Of a DNA stretch of 64,000 bases, positions 52,599 to 63,630 are shown in pieces. The translations under genes and the position numbers were made by a program. The notes under the pieces are model-generated. The model saw only the letters and a program-made list of their open reading frames with translations. It made no database searches and was not told the origin of the DNA. The stretch is from Symsagittifera roscoffensis (Eukaryota > Xenacoelomorpha > Acoela > Convolutidae), in assembly GCF_963678635.1 (NCBI RefSeq), contig NC_087062.1:53082473-53146472 (forward strand), read 5' to 3'. Position 1 is the stretch's first letter. Every line of letters starts with the position of its first letter.

Positions 52599-52811
52599 GA
52601 TAAAATATTACTTTGTTGTAGCTAATTCTAAGTTAAAACTATAAAAAGAATATGGAATTAAGATGAATTAGTCGGTAAGTTAAAACATTAAAACAATGAG
52701 AGATCATTCTCTCCGCCGGAGAGAATGACCAATGAAGGTCATAATAAAGTGACCAGTTAAATAAACTAATATGTTTTGCAGTAATTGCAAAACATGATGT
52801 AAATCACAACA
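52598..52811 (-). repeat. 5' LTR
   Basis: Same sequence as 49501-49714. The promoter of the element would lie here. No TATA box is obvious; ACTATAAAAAG at about 52637 is the nearest candidate on the plus strand only. Confidence 0.93.
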
Positions 52812-52816
52812 GGTTT

Positions 52817-53319
52817 TGTCAAAATTTTGTCTAATGTCAGGTTCAGCTAAATTTGACTAAAAATTGCGCATTTTTGCTTCATACTTAACTAGTGTTTGCT
52901 CGCATGCACACGTTTTTAGTTCGTTTTAGTTGGTCACACATGTAAGAGCAGTTGTGCCGATTGCTATGCACAGAATACTCCGACCACAATTATCACAACA
53001 TGAAATTTGGACAGGAATGAGGAGTGGCCATAGATAAAAATTTGGCTCTCTGTCCTCACATTCCCCCCACTTACGATTTTTATCGGAAGTTAAAAATTTG
53101 GTTCTTTTTCTTTTAATGGTTGCCCATTTACTGGCTTAACTACCGAGCAGCGACAGTAATCTGCACTAAATTGGGCTGAAGTTTTTGCGGAATCTATAAT
53201 CTGAACACTATGCCACACTTAAACACAGATTTTTTTGAGGTAACTAAAATTAGTGACAAAAACATTCGTCATAATTTCTTCCAGTCACTTAGTCAAAAAT
53301 ATGTTTCTAACCAATAACG
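52817..53319. other. Upstream region of the gene at 53320
   Basis: No gene is seen. AACCAATAACGATG directly before the ATG and a GTGACGTCAG CRE-like site just inside the frame (53337-53346) may be coincidental. Confidence 0.4.
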
Positions 53320-54045
53320 ATGTGTTGGGGAAAGAGTGACGTCAGATATGGGGGAGAGACTGAGCCAATAGCAGATTTGATTCATGCAGATGACGCCTAT
53401 ACACTGAACATAGACTTAACTGCAGTCGAGGGGGACGACGACGCGTTCGCAGATGAGGAGGACCCAGATGCAATTGAGAATAAATGGACCCAATACGCCG
53501 AGAAGATGGGAATCGATAGACGAGACGCCGAATCACACTGGCTGACTGTCATGAAACCAAGAATGAAAAATGAACTGTCAGTCTTGAGGCCAGCAACCAG
53601 GAAACATTTTCCAGAAATTAGGACCGCACTGGAAGATATTCTACCTCATATAGACGCTGAAATGCGAGCGTTGCATCAAGAAGGTTTGGCGCTTCAAAGA
53701 CAGCACCCAAGTGCATACCAGGACACCGAATCGGCGCCTGGAAGGAATCTCACAATTTTAACGGAAAACCACAATTTCTTCAAAAGCTTGAAACGGAGAC
53801 TGGAAAACCTCCATCAGCTCCTGCGATCTGTAACACGGCCTGCAAACCAGATGTGTTTTGAGCTGAGACTTTGTTTCAAAGACCAGGATCCATCGTTTTA
53901 CTTGGAAAATGATGGTTTCTACGACAAGACAAACATAGTTCAAGTCGTGCAGGATGTTTTACAGGAGTACGAAGATGTAGGACCCTTAATTCAGAGACTT
54001 AACAGAGCTCTGAGGGCTCGAGCAACTGGAAATACTGCAACATGA
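53320..54045 (+). CDS. Unknown acidic/helical protein, paralogue of the gene at 48442
   Basis: The 241-codon frame starts at an ATG, MCWGKSDVRYGGETEPIADL. Residues about 30-52 are strongly acidic (TAVEGDDDAFADEEDPDA). Residues about 56-90 carry the shared motif NKWTQYAEKMGIDRRDAESH then WLTVMKPRMKNELSVL. The rest is helical: IRTALEDILPHIDAEMRALH, FFKSLKRRLENLHQLLRS, LCFKDQDPSFYLENDGFYD and a basic tail NRALRARATGNTAT. GC content is high for the window, as in its paralogue. It has no signal peptide or membrane span. A host gene family is likely, but a captured element gene cannot be excluded. Confidence 0.65.
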   Translation: MCWGKSDVRYGGETEPIADLIHADDAYTLNIDLTAVEGDDDAFADEEDPDAIENKWTQYAEKMGIDRRDAESHWLTVMKPRMKNELSVLRPATRKHFPEIRTALEDILPHIDAEMRALHQEGLALQRQHPSAYQDTESAPGRNLTILTENHNFFKSLKRRLENLHQLLRSVTRPANQMCFELRLCFKDQDPSFYLENDGFYDKTNIVQVVQDVLQEYEDVGPLIQRLNRALRARATGNTAT

Positions 54046-55200
54046 ACAGATATTAAGACTGCTTGTTGAAATTTCACACCGACTTTAGCAGTTTATATGT
54101 TATGTAGAAGCTCTTCTGCATCAATGATATTTGATTAAAAGTTGTTGGTTCTGGTCTTCATCTTAGAACTGAGTCTCCAGTTAGTTACTATTAATCGTTC
54201 TTCCATATGTTTTGGAGGAATCCTATCCAATAAGCAAAAAACAAGATATAATTATGAGTGGTACTAAAAAAAAACAAATACGAGTTGTGCTAAAATGGCA
54301 CAAAACGTTCTATCGGCCACACTTGTTTTTATTTCAGAAATAAGTTAAGTAACTGAAGCAAACAAAATGAAATCAATCATTTTTCTACAAATAATGTTTT
54401 TTTTGTAAAGGATAATTGCCCCAACATTTTGTTTTACTTTAGAGAAACAGTTCATTTTTTTCAAATTTTTGAATTTTTTCTCATCGTATACATTACATTC
54501 TGCACAAAAAAGAGTGTTGACGCAATACTTATTATCAATAGTAATCTCAGCTTTAGTCTATTCGTGGCACTGAGAAAAAATGAAAGAGAGTGATCTGCTG
54601 CCATAGGACTAGACAAAACGTTCCGACAGCAGTTATTGTAGCAAAAAAATCAGAAAGACAAAAAAAAAACAAATTACTTCTTGAAAACTTGTTTGGAAGT
54701 TATATTCAAAAGCAAAGAAAAAAGAATGAAGGTTTAATTATTCAACATCATATACTCTACGCCAATTTAGCTGAAAAAACAAAATTCTTTAGAATAGCTT
54801 ATCTCATTATCAAAAAATCAAGAAATGAGCTCTTTTTGAAATGTAATTGATCACTGGAAACTCTTCAAAATTTCAAAAACGCTAATAGCGCAAAAGGTAC
54901 GTCGAGGCCTCTGAATTGATTGAAAATTAGATACCTCGCAATTGATTTTATCTGGAGCTGCGAAATAGTTTCCATGTCTCAACTGCTAGTTCACAACACA
55001 CTCTCTAAGTTTTGCACGTTTTTACGTTCTTTATAAAAGATCAAAATTTGAGATACGTTCGTAATATGAATTAAAATGCTAGTTTCAAAAATCAAATCAG
55101 CAGTTTGACAAGTTCAGATAAAATAACTGATTTAACTGAAAGGTGATACACTAACAACAAGGTGATATATTACAAAAAATGGCAGCACTAATCTTAATCT
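54046..55200. other. AT-rich spacer
   Basis: Nothing supportable; the 86-codon frame at 54590-54850 is lysine/asparagine-rich low-complexity sequence. Confidence 0.4.
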
Positions 55201-55214
55201 GTACACAACAAAAA

Positions 55215-55272
55215 TGTTCCTAGCGGGAATCAAACCCGTACCTCCGCGCCATGAATGAAATGTGCTAGCCAC
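55215..55272 (-). repeat. tRNA-like fragment (SINE head or tRNA pseudogene)
   Basis: On the minus strand GTGGCTAGCAC resembles an A box and ACGGGTTTGATTCCCGC forms a T arm with a box B-like loop. A short CAT-TTCATTC-ATG anticodon-like arm lies between. The acceptor stem does not close, so it is not a functional tRNA. Confidence 0.35.
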
Positions 55273-55289
55273 TGTAAAAAGCTGACTGC

Positions 55290-56000
55290 AAAATTGCAAA
55301 AACTAGCAAGAATTTGTCCAGTAATCAAACAGCTCGCAAAAAAGAATTGCTATGCTCGCTAGGCTCTGATCAAGATCAAGCTAATCAAGTTTTTGAAATT
55401 TCGAACAATCTTAAGTTGAGCAAGTTCGTAAATCGTTTTGAACACTTAACGTTTTATAGAGCGAATCAGTTTGCAAAAAACTGAATTTCTTCTGAGCAAG
55501 CTACGAAACTTAAAATTTTTCAAGTTAATTCCGTGAAGCGAATCGGAGCGCGAAAAACTGAAGTTTTTCTAAGCAAGCTACAGTAAGCAAGCAAATAAAT
55601 CAAAATTTGCTTACTAAGTAAGCAATTAACTACAACTATTTCATAGACAGGACGGTTTGCAATATGTTCATGTTTTTATTGAGCTATGTAACTTTGACAA
55701 TTTTTAATAGACGGTTTGCAAAAACTTCAATAATTTCTAAGCAATCTAATCAAGCTATGAAACTGTGAAATAATGCAAGTTATTCCATATACCAAAACAG
55801 TTCGAAATAATTTCAAGTTCTTCTTATTAAAGCTATGAAGTAATAGACCGAAAAATTCATTTTTGTGAAGCAAGTTTTTCAAGATATGAAATCTTTGAAA
55901 GACTGAATCTGTTCGCAAGAGTTTTAAGTTTTTCCAAGCAAGTTTTTCAAGCTATGAAACTTTGAAACATTTAAAGTTATTTAATAGTGCAAATCAACTT
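55290..56000. repeat. Degenerate ~65-75 bp tandem repeats
   Basis: Loose copies of AAGCAAGTTTTTCAAGCTATG followed by AAACTTTGAAA and a GAATCNGTTYGCAAAAA segment occur from about 55290. The clearest neighbours are at 55869 and 55937 (68 bases apart). No coding content. Confidence 0.55.
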
Positions 56001-56776
56001 GCTACAATTGGTTTTTATAAGCATGCAGGTTGCTCATTTAATCCATTAGTTTCAGACAAAAATGAATCTGTGAACGCAAAATTTTGGACAAAAACTGTCT
56101 AGCCTTGAAGTTCAGTCGAGTTCATCTTGTATAACGTTTTGAACTTGTTTTCAGAGAAGTTTCCATAGTACTACTAAACGCCTTTTAAACATTGAGCTCT
56201 ATGTTTGCTCTGATTCGTAAAGGTTCTGATCTAAGCCTTATTAAACGTTTGCTTAGAAAAGAAGTTAAGACTTTCATTTGATATATAAGATGGAGAATTT
56301 ATCCCCCAATGAAATAAATTTTTTTAAATATAAGCATTTTTACTAAGTGGGAATACATGCATTAAGTGTGTTCAACAAAAATTTGAGAGTTTCGACAGTT
56401 ACTGTTTTCTTGAACAAGAGAAAATAAGTCAAATTTTTGGACTATATCTCACGTCTGCGGTTTTTCCTTTAGTTACGATAACATGCAGAATGAGATAGGG
56501 CTGTGCCGTATACATTTGGGCTTCTTGATTTTAGATGTATTTTAAGGTTGTTAAATCATACATAATGTCGAACTAGTTACTTTCGGTGATAGTGCAGATT
56601 TTGAAAAAAGAAACTCTTATTTTTTTTGAAAAAACTTCACTTGGTGATGTTTTAAAATAGGTGGCAGATGCAACTGATTTAACTCAGCTGAGCATTGACG
56701 AAGGTTCACAAGGTTTTGAACTCGGGCCTATGGGACCTTCGGCAGATATTTTAGGCCAATATACCGACCAGTCTGC
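56000..56776. other. Spacer without recognised features
   Basis: AT-rich; no gene, RNA or repeat stands out. Confidence 0.35.
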
Positions 56777-56918
56777 TTATGGTGTGAGTACGAGTTAATA
56801 CTCAAAATCATAACCGAGTATTACCAGTTTTTGTTTATGTAACTGCACTTTGTAAATATACTAGAGACCGGTAATACATGGTTATGATTTTGAGTATTAA
56901 CTCCTACTCAAACCATGA
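56777..56918. mobile_element. Foldback (MITE-like) element of about 142 bp
   Basis: A left arm containing GAGTTAATACTCAAAATCAT and a right arm containing ATGATTTTGAGTATTAACTC are near-perfect inverted copies about 50 bases long, around a 40-base centre. A compact foldback transposon is the simplest reading. Confidence 0.7.
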
Positions 56919-57029
56919 GAAAAAAAACAGCTATATCTAATGTCTTTTGACTTTCCACGACTATTTATGATTGCCACATTTGAAAAAATTAAAATATTAT
57001 AAATTATATGCCCTTTAATCACCTTGAAT

Positions 57030-59080
57030 TTCGAGAATAATTGGTAATTGATGCTTTTATGAAAATATTTATCCAATTTGAGAAAAGTAAATTAATATGT
57101 AAAATTTCAATTCCGCTGGAAAATCTGAACTTGGAAATCTACTTTCGAAATTTTTGCCTTCCTTTGAACAAAGAAAATGATTTAAACTTGAAAAGAAAAC
57201 TTGAGTCAAACCATGAAAAAAAAACTTTTTAGCATGAACAAATGTTAAGACTTTTCCTGTGAAGAAAAAAAAAGTCAGCACCTGTATAAAACTAACGTTC
57301 ATTAAATTTTAAAAACTCAAAATTTTGAGTTTTTTTCTCAAAAATGGACCCTAAAGCTCTGAATTTTAACAAAAATGATAGCCACTTTTCAAAAAAATAA
57401 ACTCAATGTGAGAAAAAGTGGATCAATACGTATTTTTTTCCGCTGGGGACTAAGAGAATGAAATGCACTTTTGAAACTAGAAGTCGATCACGTGTTTCAT
57501 TTTTATATGTTTTGCTAATAGCTAGTTGAAAATGGTTTCTTTTTCTCAAAAGAAATTTATCGAATTTTCAAAAGAAAATCAACGGCGAAAAATTAATTTG
57601 AACGTGAACAAATTTTGAGACTTGAAAAAAACCTAACAAAATCATCTCGACATATACAACTATTAACGTTCATTGAAACATGATTACCATTTAGTTTTAA
57701 TTGATTTCTACTTTCCAAGAGTGTTTTGAAATTAGGCAGCCATAGGCCTAAACCGCACTTAAGAAAATATCAACTGCGCTACCTTCCGGACGCATTTTAG
57801 CTAGTATACAAAAAAAATTCTAAAAACATCCGACCCTGCCGAGGTTCGAACCAACTGATTTTGTTGCTGGTCTCCTTTCCTACTTCTACACTACAGGTCA
57901 GTGGCGATTTTAGGGGGGCGCGTCGACCTCCTGCCAACCTCAGGGATTCGGGTCTCCCTGCCGACCCATAGTGTCCCCTCTTTGTACTATTTTTATATAT
58001 CCAATTTAGTGACGGACCCTGAAATAAAATTTTTCTGAAGGCGCCTTTGTTGCCAATATAGACTAGTTTCGAGGGGGGAGTACGCGCCAAAAAAGAGCAA
58101 TTTTTTTGCTCAAAATTTTCCAAAAAAGCCTAAAAACGCTTTTTGGCTTTTTTTTTTATTTTGTCAAAATTTAGACACTATAAACCTACTCGAAACTGAA
58201 AAACGAAATCAATTTCTAAAACTTAAGTCATTCAATTAGTTCTCACAATTTTGATTTTGGCTACTGAAGGAAATAATGAAATTTTTAATTAGAAAACGAA
58301 TATGAATTGAACTTAATAAGAAATCCAAGACAAACCACAAAAAAATCAAGTTTGAGCGAGCGTAAACATCTTCTAACTTTTTTCCTGAGAAAAATCAAGA
58401 CCAAAATTAATGTTATCGCAAGCTTCCCTCCAGCTCCGCCATAATTAATAACTCAAGATATTTTTTTGCTAATTAGACAATATAAAAGAAAATTTATTTT
58501 GTTCTGCAGCAAATATAGCCAGCAGAAACGTGGAATCAATTTCAATAAATTTCGAGAAAAAAAACATCATTTTGAGGCTCTTCGATATTCAAGAAATTTT
58601 TATAATTGACAATTTATTTCATAAAACAAATCGAATTCAAGAAATCTGGTTTATATGACGATTTGAACCTACACGAAAATTAGTCTAACACTAAAATCAA
58701 ACACTTTTTTTCTTGCCCTTCTCACTTTTATTGAAGAACGCGATGAGACTTTCATTTAACAAATGTATCTAAGCTGAACTTAATCAAAAATCAAAGTAAA
58801 ACAGCAAGCAAATCTAATTTTAGCGAGCGTGAACCCCTTTAAACGTTTTCCTGCAAAAAATTTTATACCAAAATTAGTGTTATTGCTTTGTTCATTACCA
58901 CTGAAAAGCAGCGTTAGTAATCTGAGAGGGTCAACACCAGAATCCAAAATACTTCCTTTTAAGTAGGTCTTTAATTCACTTCCATTCACATAATTTTCCA
59001 TTATTCAGGAAGCTTTTTCGAAAAAAGCCAATCAACTAAATTATTGCAAGCTTCGTCGTCTAGCTCAATTGCCGTTCAAA
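57030..59080. repeat. Series of degenerate direct repeats, ~400-450 bp
   Basis: Four related passages share GAGCGTGAACA...TTTTCCTG plus an A-rich tract and an AACGTTCATT- or TAATTTTGG-type neighbour, near 57230, 57605, 58370 and 58820. The last two align over some 350 bases (58250-58440 and 58735-58900). It is probably an old tandem or dispersed repeat family. Confidence 0.45.
58780..59001 (-). CDS. Weak small-gene candidate with possible short intron
   Basis: The frame starts MENYVNGSELKTYLKGSILD and runs LRLLTLLFSG to a GTAATG donor. An acceptor TTTTTTGCAG lies about 60 bases on, and the frame continues KRLKGFTLAKIRF to a stop. The downstream half is shared with the repeat at 58370, which argues for repeat-derived sequence. 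Low confidence. Confidence 0.2.
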   Translation of the reverse strand: MENYVNGSELKTYLKGSILDSGVDPLRLLTLLFSGNEQSNNTNFGIKFFAGKRLKGFTLAKIRFACCFTLIFD

Positions 59081-59242
59081 CTGCGGTGTCTTTGATATGC
59101 TGAAAAAAAAACAAAGAAAAAATCGATCAATTGGTACAACTCGTTCAACTACTCTTGAAATCAAAGCGACTCAAAAATTCAACATAAAACAGACAAACTA
59201 TTAACATCATATCAAAATATGGCAGATGAGGTTAGACTAGAT

Positions 59243-59698
59243 TCAGTTTGCAACATCCACATCAGTTTTTGCAACTTTCGAGTCTCTCTCAATTACGTCT
59301 CCGTTAGCTGTCACCGGAGAACCTTCTATATTGCGTCTTTTCAGGTCTTCTGTTTTATCCGAACCGTTGCTCAATTTGTCACTTGTGCAACCATTTTCAG
59401 TTTCGTTTTCATTCTCACCGTTCGATTTAGTCTCACCATTTTCTTTTGCCTCGTGATGTCCGTTCACTCCATTTTCAGATTTATTGCTTTCTTTGCTTCC
59501 CTCTTCATTGGTCGAGTCAATTTTGTCTGAAGGCACTTTGTCGTAAGTAGAATTGCTGTTCGCGGTCTTCGCTTTTCGTTCCGGAGTGTAGATTAGTTTC
59601 TCCGTCAGATGGTGTGCTCCCAGTGTTGCAATCACAGCTGTGACATTATCCAGCCCCGTTGTTGTGTCGCAGCTGTCCGAGATACACTTCTGAGCCAA
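59243..59698 (-). CDS. Last exon of a PPM/PP2C-like phosphatase gene
   Basis: Reading from the acceptor (TGTTTAG, AG at 59700-59699): LAQKCISDSCDTTTGLDNVT then AVIATLGAHH. The GLDNVTAVI block matches the C-terminal metal-binding motif (GxDNMTxVI) of PPM-type Ser/Thr phosphatases, where the Asp helps hold the metal pair. About 110 residues follow of hydrophilic tail with NGHHEAKENGETKSNGENEN-type low complexity, ending DSKVAKTDVDVAN. The tail is probably disordered. A 56-base intron (59699-59754) precedes the exon. The rest of the phosphatase domain is not recognised upstream, so this may be a partial copy. Confidence 0.5.
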   Translation of the reverse strand: MAQKCISDSCDTTTGLDNVTAVIATLGAHHLTEKLIYTPERKAKTANSNSTYDKVPSDKIDSTNEEGSKESNKSENGVNGHHEAKENGETKSNGENENETENGCTSDKLSNGSDKTEDLKRRNIEGSPVTANGDVIERDSKVAKTDVDVAN

Positions 59699-59754
59699 CT
59701 AAACAACATTCCTTCGAATTGACCAAACCAATCACTTAAATAAATTTACCTTAC

Positions 59755-59884
59755 CTTCCACGGAGTAATAAGTTCGAAGAACAATATAGTTCTTCGATAC
59801 GTATTTCTGTTTGAGTTGATATCAAATCTATTCTTTTTAATCTTGGATAACTTTGTGACTGCTAACATCAGCTTATCACTTAGT
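59755..59884 (-). CDS. Upstream exon joined to the PPM-like last exon
   Basis: This 130-base segment is flanked by TTTCTTTAG (acceptor) and GTAAGG (donor). It encodes, after one leading base, 43 codons beginning LSDKLMLAVTKLSKIKKNRF and ending LFFELITPWK, in phase with the next exon. It does not look like a PP2C segment, so either the family call is wrong or the locus is rearranged. Confidence 0.4.
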
Positions 59885-60099
59885 CTAAAGAAAGAAAGAA
59901 TTTATTTTTCCGATAGGTAGTTACATTCATTGACAGAATAAAACATAAATTCAATGATAAAGTACTCATCACAAGGGAAAACTAACGAGACCATGAGGGT
60001 ATACTAACAGCAGCCCTTTAATAGCAAACCCATGGTAGATAGCATCATGAATCAAAGGAAAAAGAAATCTAAAAAAAATCCAAGATACTTAAATTAATT

Positions 60100-60357
60100 T
60101 TAAACAGGTACAGTAACAATTTTTAAAATAAATGATATAATGCGTACAAACAGCGCTGAACACAGCGCTACAACCAATGTTTTGACGCCATATCCCACTG
60201 GCTGTACACTGACATCAAATTTTAATTTTTTCCCTTCTGAAAGTTTTGTAGGAAAAACATTGAGAAATTTCAAAAAAAAAATCACAAAAACCGTCATATC
60301 TATAAAACTAAGAGACTCTGGACCGCCGTATTTTTCCACATAATTCGCAACCCACAA
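60100..60357 (-). CDS. Hydrophobic two-span open frame, unknown
   Basis: The frame opens at a non-ATG codon; the first Met is in FIDMTVFVIFFLKFLNVF. Two hydrophobic segments are seen: MTVFVIFFLKFLNVF, and VKTLVVALCSALFVRIISFI near the C-terminus. Stops lie just upstream, so it is an exon or a short gene from the internal Met. No family is recognised. Confidence 0.3.
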   Translation of the reverse strand: MWVANYVEKYGGPESLSFIDMTVFVIFFLKFLNVFPTKLSEGKKLKFDVSVQPVGYGVKTLVVALCSALFVRIISFILKIVTVPV

Positions 60358-60622
60358 TTATCAATCCTATAGCATTTACCTAAGTCAGTGAAATTCCATG
60401 TATTTAAAAAATAAAAATAGAGTTGCAAGCTAGTTGTTACCTAACAGGTATCCATTTTTAAATTTATGATAAAAACTTTTTTATTTTCTTAAGTTCGAAT
60501 TTTCTAATCCTTCTTTCGAGTAAGCCTCGTGTATTAAGCAGATTGTAAAGTCTACATCCCCGGTAGATAACTGATTGCTTTTCAAAACGTTTTTCTTAAA
60601 TACTTCTTTCAATAGGTTTAAT

Positions 60623-60921
60623 TTACCCCCTACGAGTTTCTCGTAGTGGATTTTCAAAACTGAATAACTTCTTTAAAAAATCTCCACTGCGGAGATTATT
60701 TATCGATCGTAGTACGAATTTCAGTAATTCGTAGACATGCTCATGCACTGTTAGCAGTTGATTTTTCGCGAAAATGTCTTCTGAGTGGTCACCACGTTTT
60801 CTAAAATATGTCAATTTCAATATCTTTTTCTGAAGCATAAAAATTGGCAGCAAGGAAAAAAGAATACAACAACCGTATACAAGAATGCCATATTGGATAG
60901 TTGTTTTGATGTTACTGCGCT
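60623..60921 (-). CDS. Possible exon with one membrane span and basic segment
   Basis: From a candidate acceptor (AGCTTACTAG near 60922) the frame reads NIKTTIQYGILVYGCCILF, SLLPIFMLQKKILKL (one membrane span), then TYFRKRGDHSEDIFAKNQLL, HEHVYELLKFVLRSINNLR and a basic end. The LINE fossil starts immediately upstream, so the rest of the gene may have been separated by that insertion. No family is recognised. Confidence 0.3.
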
Positions 60922-60947
60922 AGTAAGCTAAAAGCTAATGTCGAGGT

Positions 60948-61409
60948 TTATAAAACCGTAGCTTTGAAATAATGCCTGATTGTTTTGCTACTAGCATTTT
61001 TACATAGTCTATATGGGACAAAAAGATCGTTTTGTTTTGAATCAACGTACACCCCCAAATACTTACAAACCGGTTCAGTTTTTATATCACAATTGTTTAA
61101 TTGATGGGTCATCGAACTGGAGGAATTTACATTCATTTCTACTGTTTTATCCATATTTATAATCAGTTTATTGGCATTCAGCCAATAATTCAGTTTACGG
61201 ATGTCCTCATTAATCAAAAAGTTTAATTGTCCCAATGCAGTTACATTGGTGTAATCTGCAAAAAGAACAATTTCAGATGATTTACAAACATGCGGTAGGT
61301 CATTTGTGTCAAAAAGAACCAGTAAAGGACCTAAAACAGATCCTTGAGGAACACCACAGGATATTGCGGACCAGTTGATTGATATTCTATTTATTTCCAC
61401 ACGTTGCAT
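60948..61409 (-). pseudogene. LINE reverse-transcriptase fragment
   Basis: It contains SCGVPQGSVLGPLLVLFDTN (RT block 4), the block 5 sequence IVLFADYTNV, where the second catalytic Asp of F-A-D-D is Tyr, LNYWLNANKLIINMDKT and CKYLGVYVDSKQ. The changed catalytic residue and abrupt C-terminus make it inactive. Confidence 0.8.
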
Positions 61410-62333
61410 TCTTCCCCTTACGTACGAACTAAACCAATCATAATTATTCCTTTTGATGCCGTATGATTACAATTTCTGTAATAAAAGGGGATGTTCCATT
61501 GTATCAAATGTGTTTTTCAAAGAAAAAACAAAGCAATTATATTTTGCTTGCCGCATGACTGCATTTTTTCTGTAAAATCAACAAGTGCGTCAATAGTACT
61601 ATGCTTCGTCTTGTCGGCAATAAATCAGAGAACTTTTCAAGATAATTCGAGATTATGGATTATTACCAGAACTTCGAGTTCTGTTACTGTATACAAAAAT
61701 ACAGATTGCTCAGCTTGGGTAAAAGGTGTTGATGGTAGACAATCCATGTTCTTTTTAAGGTCGTTGCCAATTGCTGAGAAAAAACTACTGAATTTTTCAG
61801 CAACATCCAAGGTTGATGAAGTATTGCAGTGCTGCAAATACGATTCCAGTATTGGCGCATTGGTATCATTCATGTTTTTTCCGCTTAAATCGTTTAGTAG
61901 TCTCCTATACAAGCAGAAAAATTCGCATGATGGTATTTGCTTTTTGCCCACTTTATTTCTTATTCAAGCTTCACTCGCAATTGTTTGAATCTATCTAGTA
62001 AAATTGGGTTGCTCGGTTGATTTTGCCATGAACGATGAGCTTACTTTCTTTTGGTTTTTAAATTATTCAATGTTCTAATGATCCATTTTTTTATTCCGTA
62101 TTTGTGTTTATTTGCATGGGTGCATAAAATGTAGTAATTTTATTAAAACTGCGGCAAAATTGTTAAATGATGCAGGAGGGTCAGAATTATAGCAAACTGC
62201 GACTTCATTTTCTTTTAATTCTGATTGCAAATTGCTAATATACATGGCAGGTGCTTGTTTATTATTAACAAATTGTAGGCCACGAAAAGATTGACTTTTT
62301 CTTTTTTTTTAAAAAACTAGGTGGATTCCATTG

Positions 62334-63152
62334 TTATAGGATCGGATAACGATCGGAAAAACCCTGGTACTCTAAAACAAAGTGATGCGTTTTAGTTAAA
62401 ATTAGATATATGAAATGATGCAGGCAGGTTTTTGTTGTTTCAGTAACTCTTGTTGCTTTTGTATCGCCTAATTCATAGCCATTTAGAAAACAGCTCAGGT
62501 TGTTTTTGGATAGCTGATTAATCTTAAAACAATCGATTTTGAAATCACCACATATTACAATTCTTAACGATGGCGAAAAGTTATCTTCCAGAAAATTATC
62601 CAGCTGATCGATAAAACCAAGTTTGTTTATTCTAGAAGGGTTGTACATCACGGCAATTTTGAACTAACAGTTATCTTTTTCAATTTTCGCTCCTTGATGC
62701 GTGCGGGAATTTATTTCAAAAACTTCAAGTCAGAGCTTATTTGTATCATAACCCCACTTACACGTGTTTTACGGTTGTATGTTACAAACTTATTGTGGTC
62801 GTCAATGAGACAGCATTTACAATCATCATTATGTTAACCAAGCTTCTGATAAGAATAAAATGGAAGGCAGAGACTCAAGACTGTATACTAATGCTTCCAG
62901 TTCATTAAGATGACCTTTCAGAGAACGAACATTTATATGTAGCATAGAAACTTTATGTTCCGGAGAGGGCCGCCGGTTGGTAGAAAACACCAGTAAAGCA
63001 ACAGCAAAGGAAAACAATATCAAAACTATAATCAAGTAGATGAGCGCCATCATAGAGCCCGATTTCTTTATTGAGATAATTATCATTTCTTGCAGGAAGT
63101 AGATATTTCCCTCTCTGGACCAAGTCACCGCAATTCGCTCGTCAGTTTTCAT
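62334..63152 (-). pseudogene. LINE endonuclease region
   Basis: The N-terminal part has SMLHINVRSLKGHLNELEAL then PSILFLSEAWLT (the S-E-x-W-L endonuclease block). Further on NPSRINKLGFIDQLDNFLED, IVICGDFKID (GDFN-ID block) and RVTETTKTCLHHFI occur. The two lie in different frames with at least one stop between (after SEAWLT near 62829). Confidence 0.75.
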
Positions 63153-63232
63153 TAGTATGAGGAAGTTCAGTTTAGCCTTGGTTAAATCTTAGAATATTTT
63201 AACATCTTGTGTGTTCAGTTGGCGCTTCTTTT

Positions 63233-63630
63233 TCAAGAGATCCACTTTTGCAACTCGATGACAAAAAATAATAATGATGGGTTTGGTTTTCCTCGACCCG
63301 GTAGTCGATGAGCAATTGATATATCCTGCTCGGTGATATTTGCTCCTATCTCATTTGCAATGTTCAGTACTTTATTTGTCGTCTCTTCCACTGATTCATG
63401 GCTCCCACTTTCCGCATTTCTGGCTATTCCGCTAATGGGAACATTTTGCTTTCTGTTGTAGCTTTCCAGCAACTCAGCTTCAGATAGGCTCTTGAGGTTG
63501 CAGCGACTTTCTTGTGAGCATAGATGTTTTTTTTTACTTCAGAGAGAACTTGTTTCTTCATGTCTTCAGTAGCAACATTGATCATATTCGCCATCAACTC
63601 CTTCATCTCATGTTTCAGATTTGCAAACAT
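63233..63630 (-). pseudogene. LINE ORF1-like region
   Basis: Two overlapping frames: a charged helical part (KHEMKELMANMINVATEDMK, coiled-coil-like) and a part with NVPISGIARNAESGSHESVE then ANEIGANITEQDISIAHRLP. The latter resembles ORF1 proteins (NVxIxGIPE..., DIxxxHRLG). One frameshift separates them near 63450. Confidence 0.65.

Larger units (their letters stand above)
49501..52811 (-). mobile_element. Ty3/gypsy-type LTR retrotransposon, young but incomplete
   Basis: Two 214-bp LTRs (49501-49714 and 52598-52811) start TG, end CA and are identical as far as I can read. GGTTT target-site duplications flank the element (49496-49500 and 52812-52816). On the minus strand a primer-binding site TGGCGCAGTC abuts the 5' LTR, and a purine run AGGGGAA precedes the 3' LTR. 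Internal parts recognised are Gag with zinc knuckles, protease and reverse transcriptase. RNase H and integrase are not seen, so it is treated as an incomplete fossil. LTR identity implies a very recent insertion. Confidence 0.93.

Noticed and set aside
57830-57905. tRNA gene suggested by GGTTCGAACC
   Set aside because: The box is a palindrome, and no cloverleaf or acceptor stem could be drawn on either strand.
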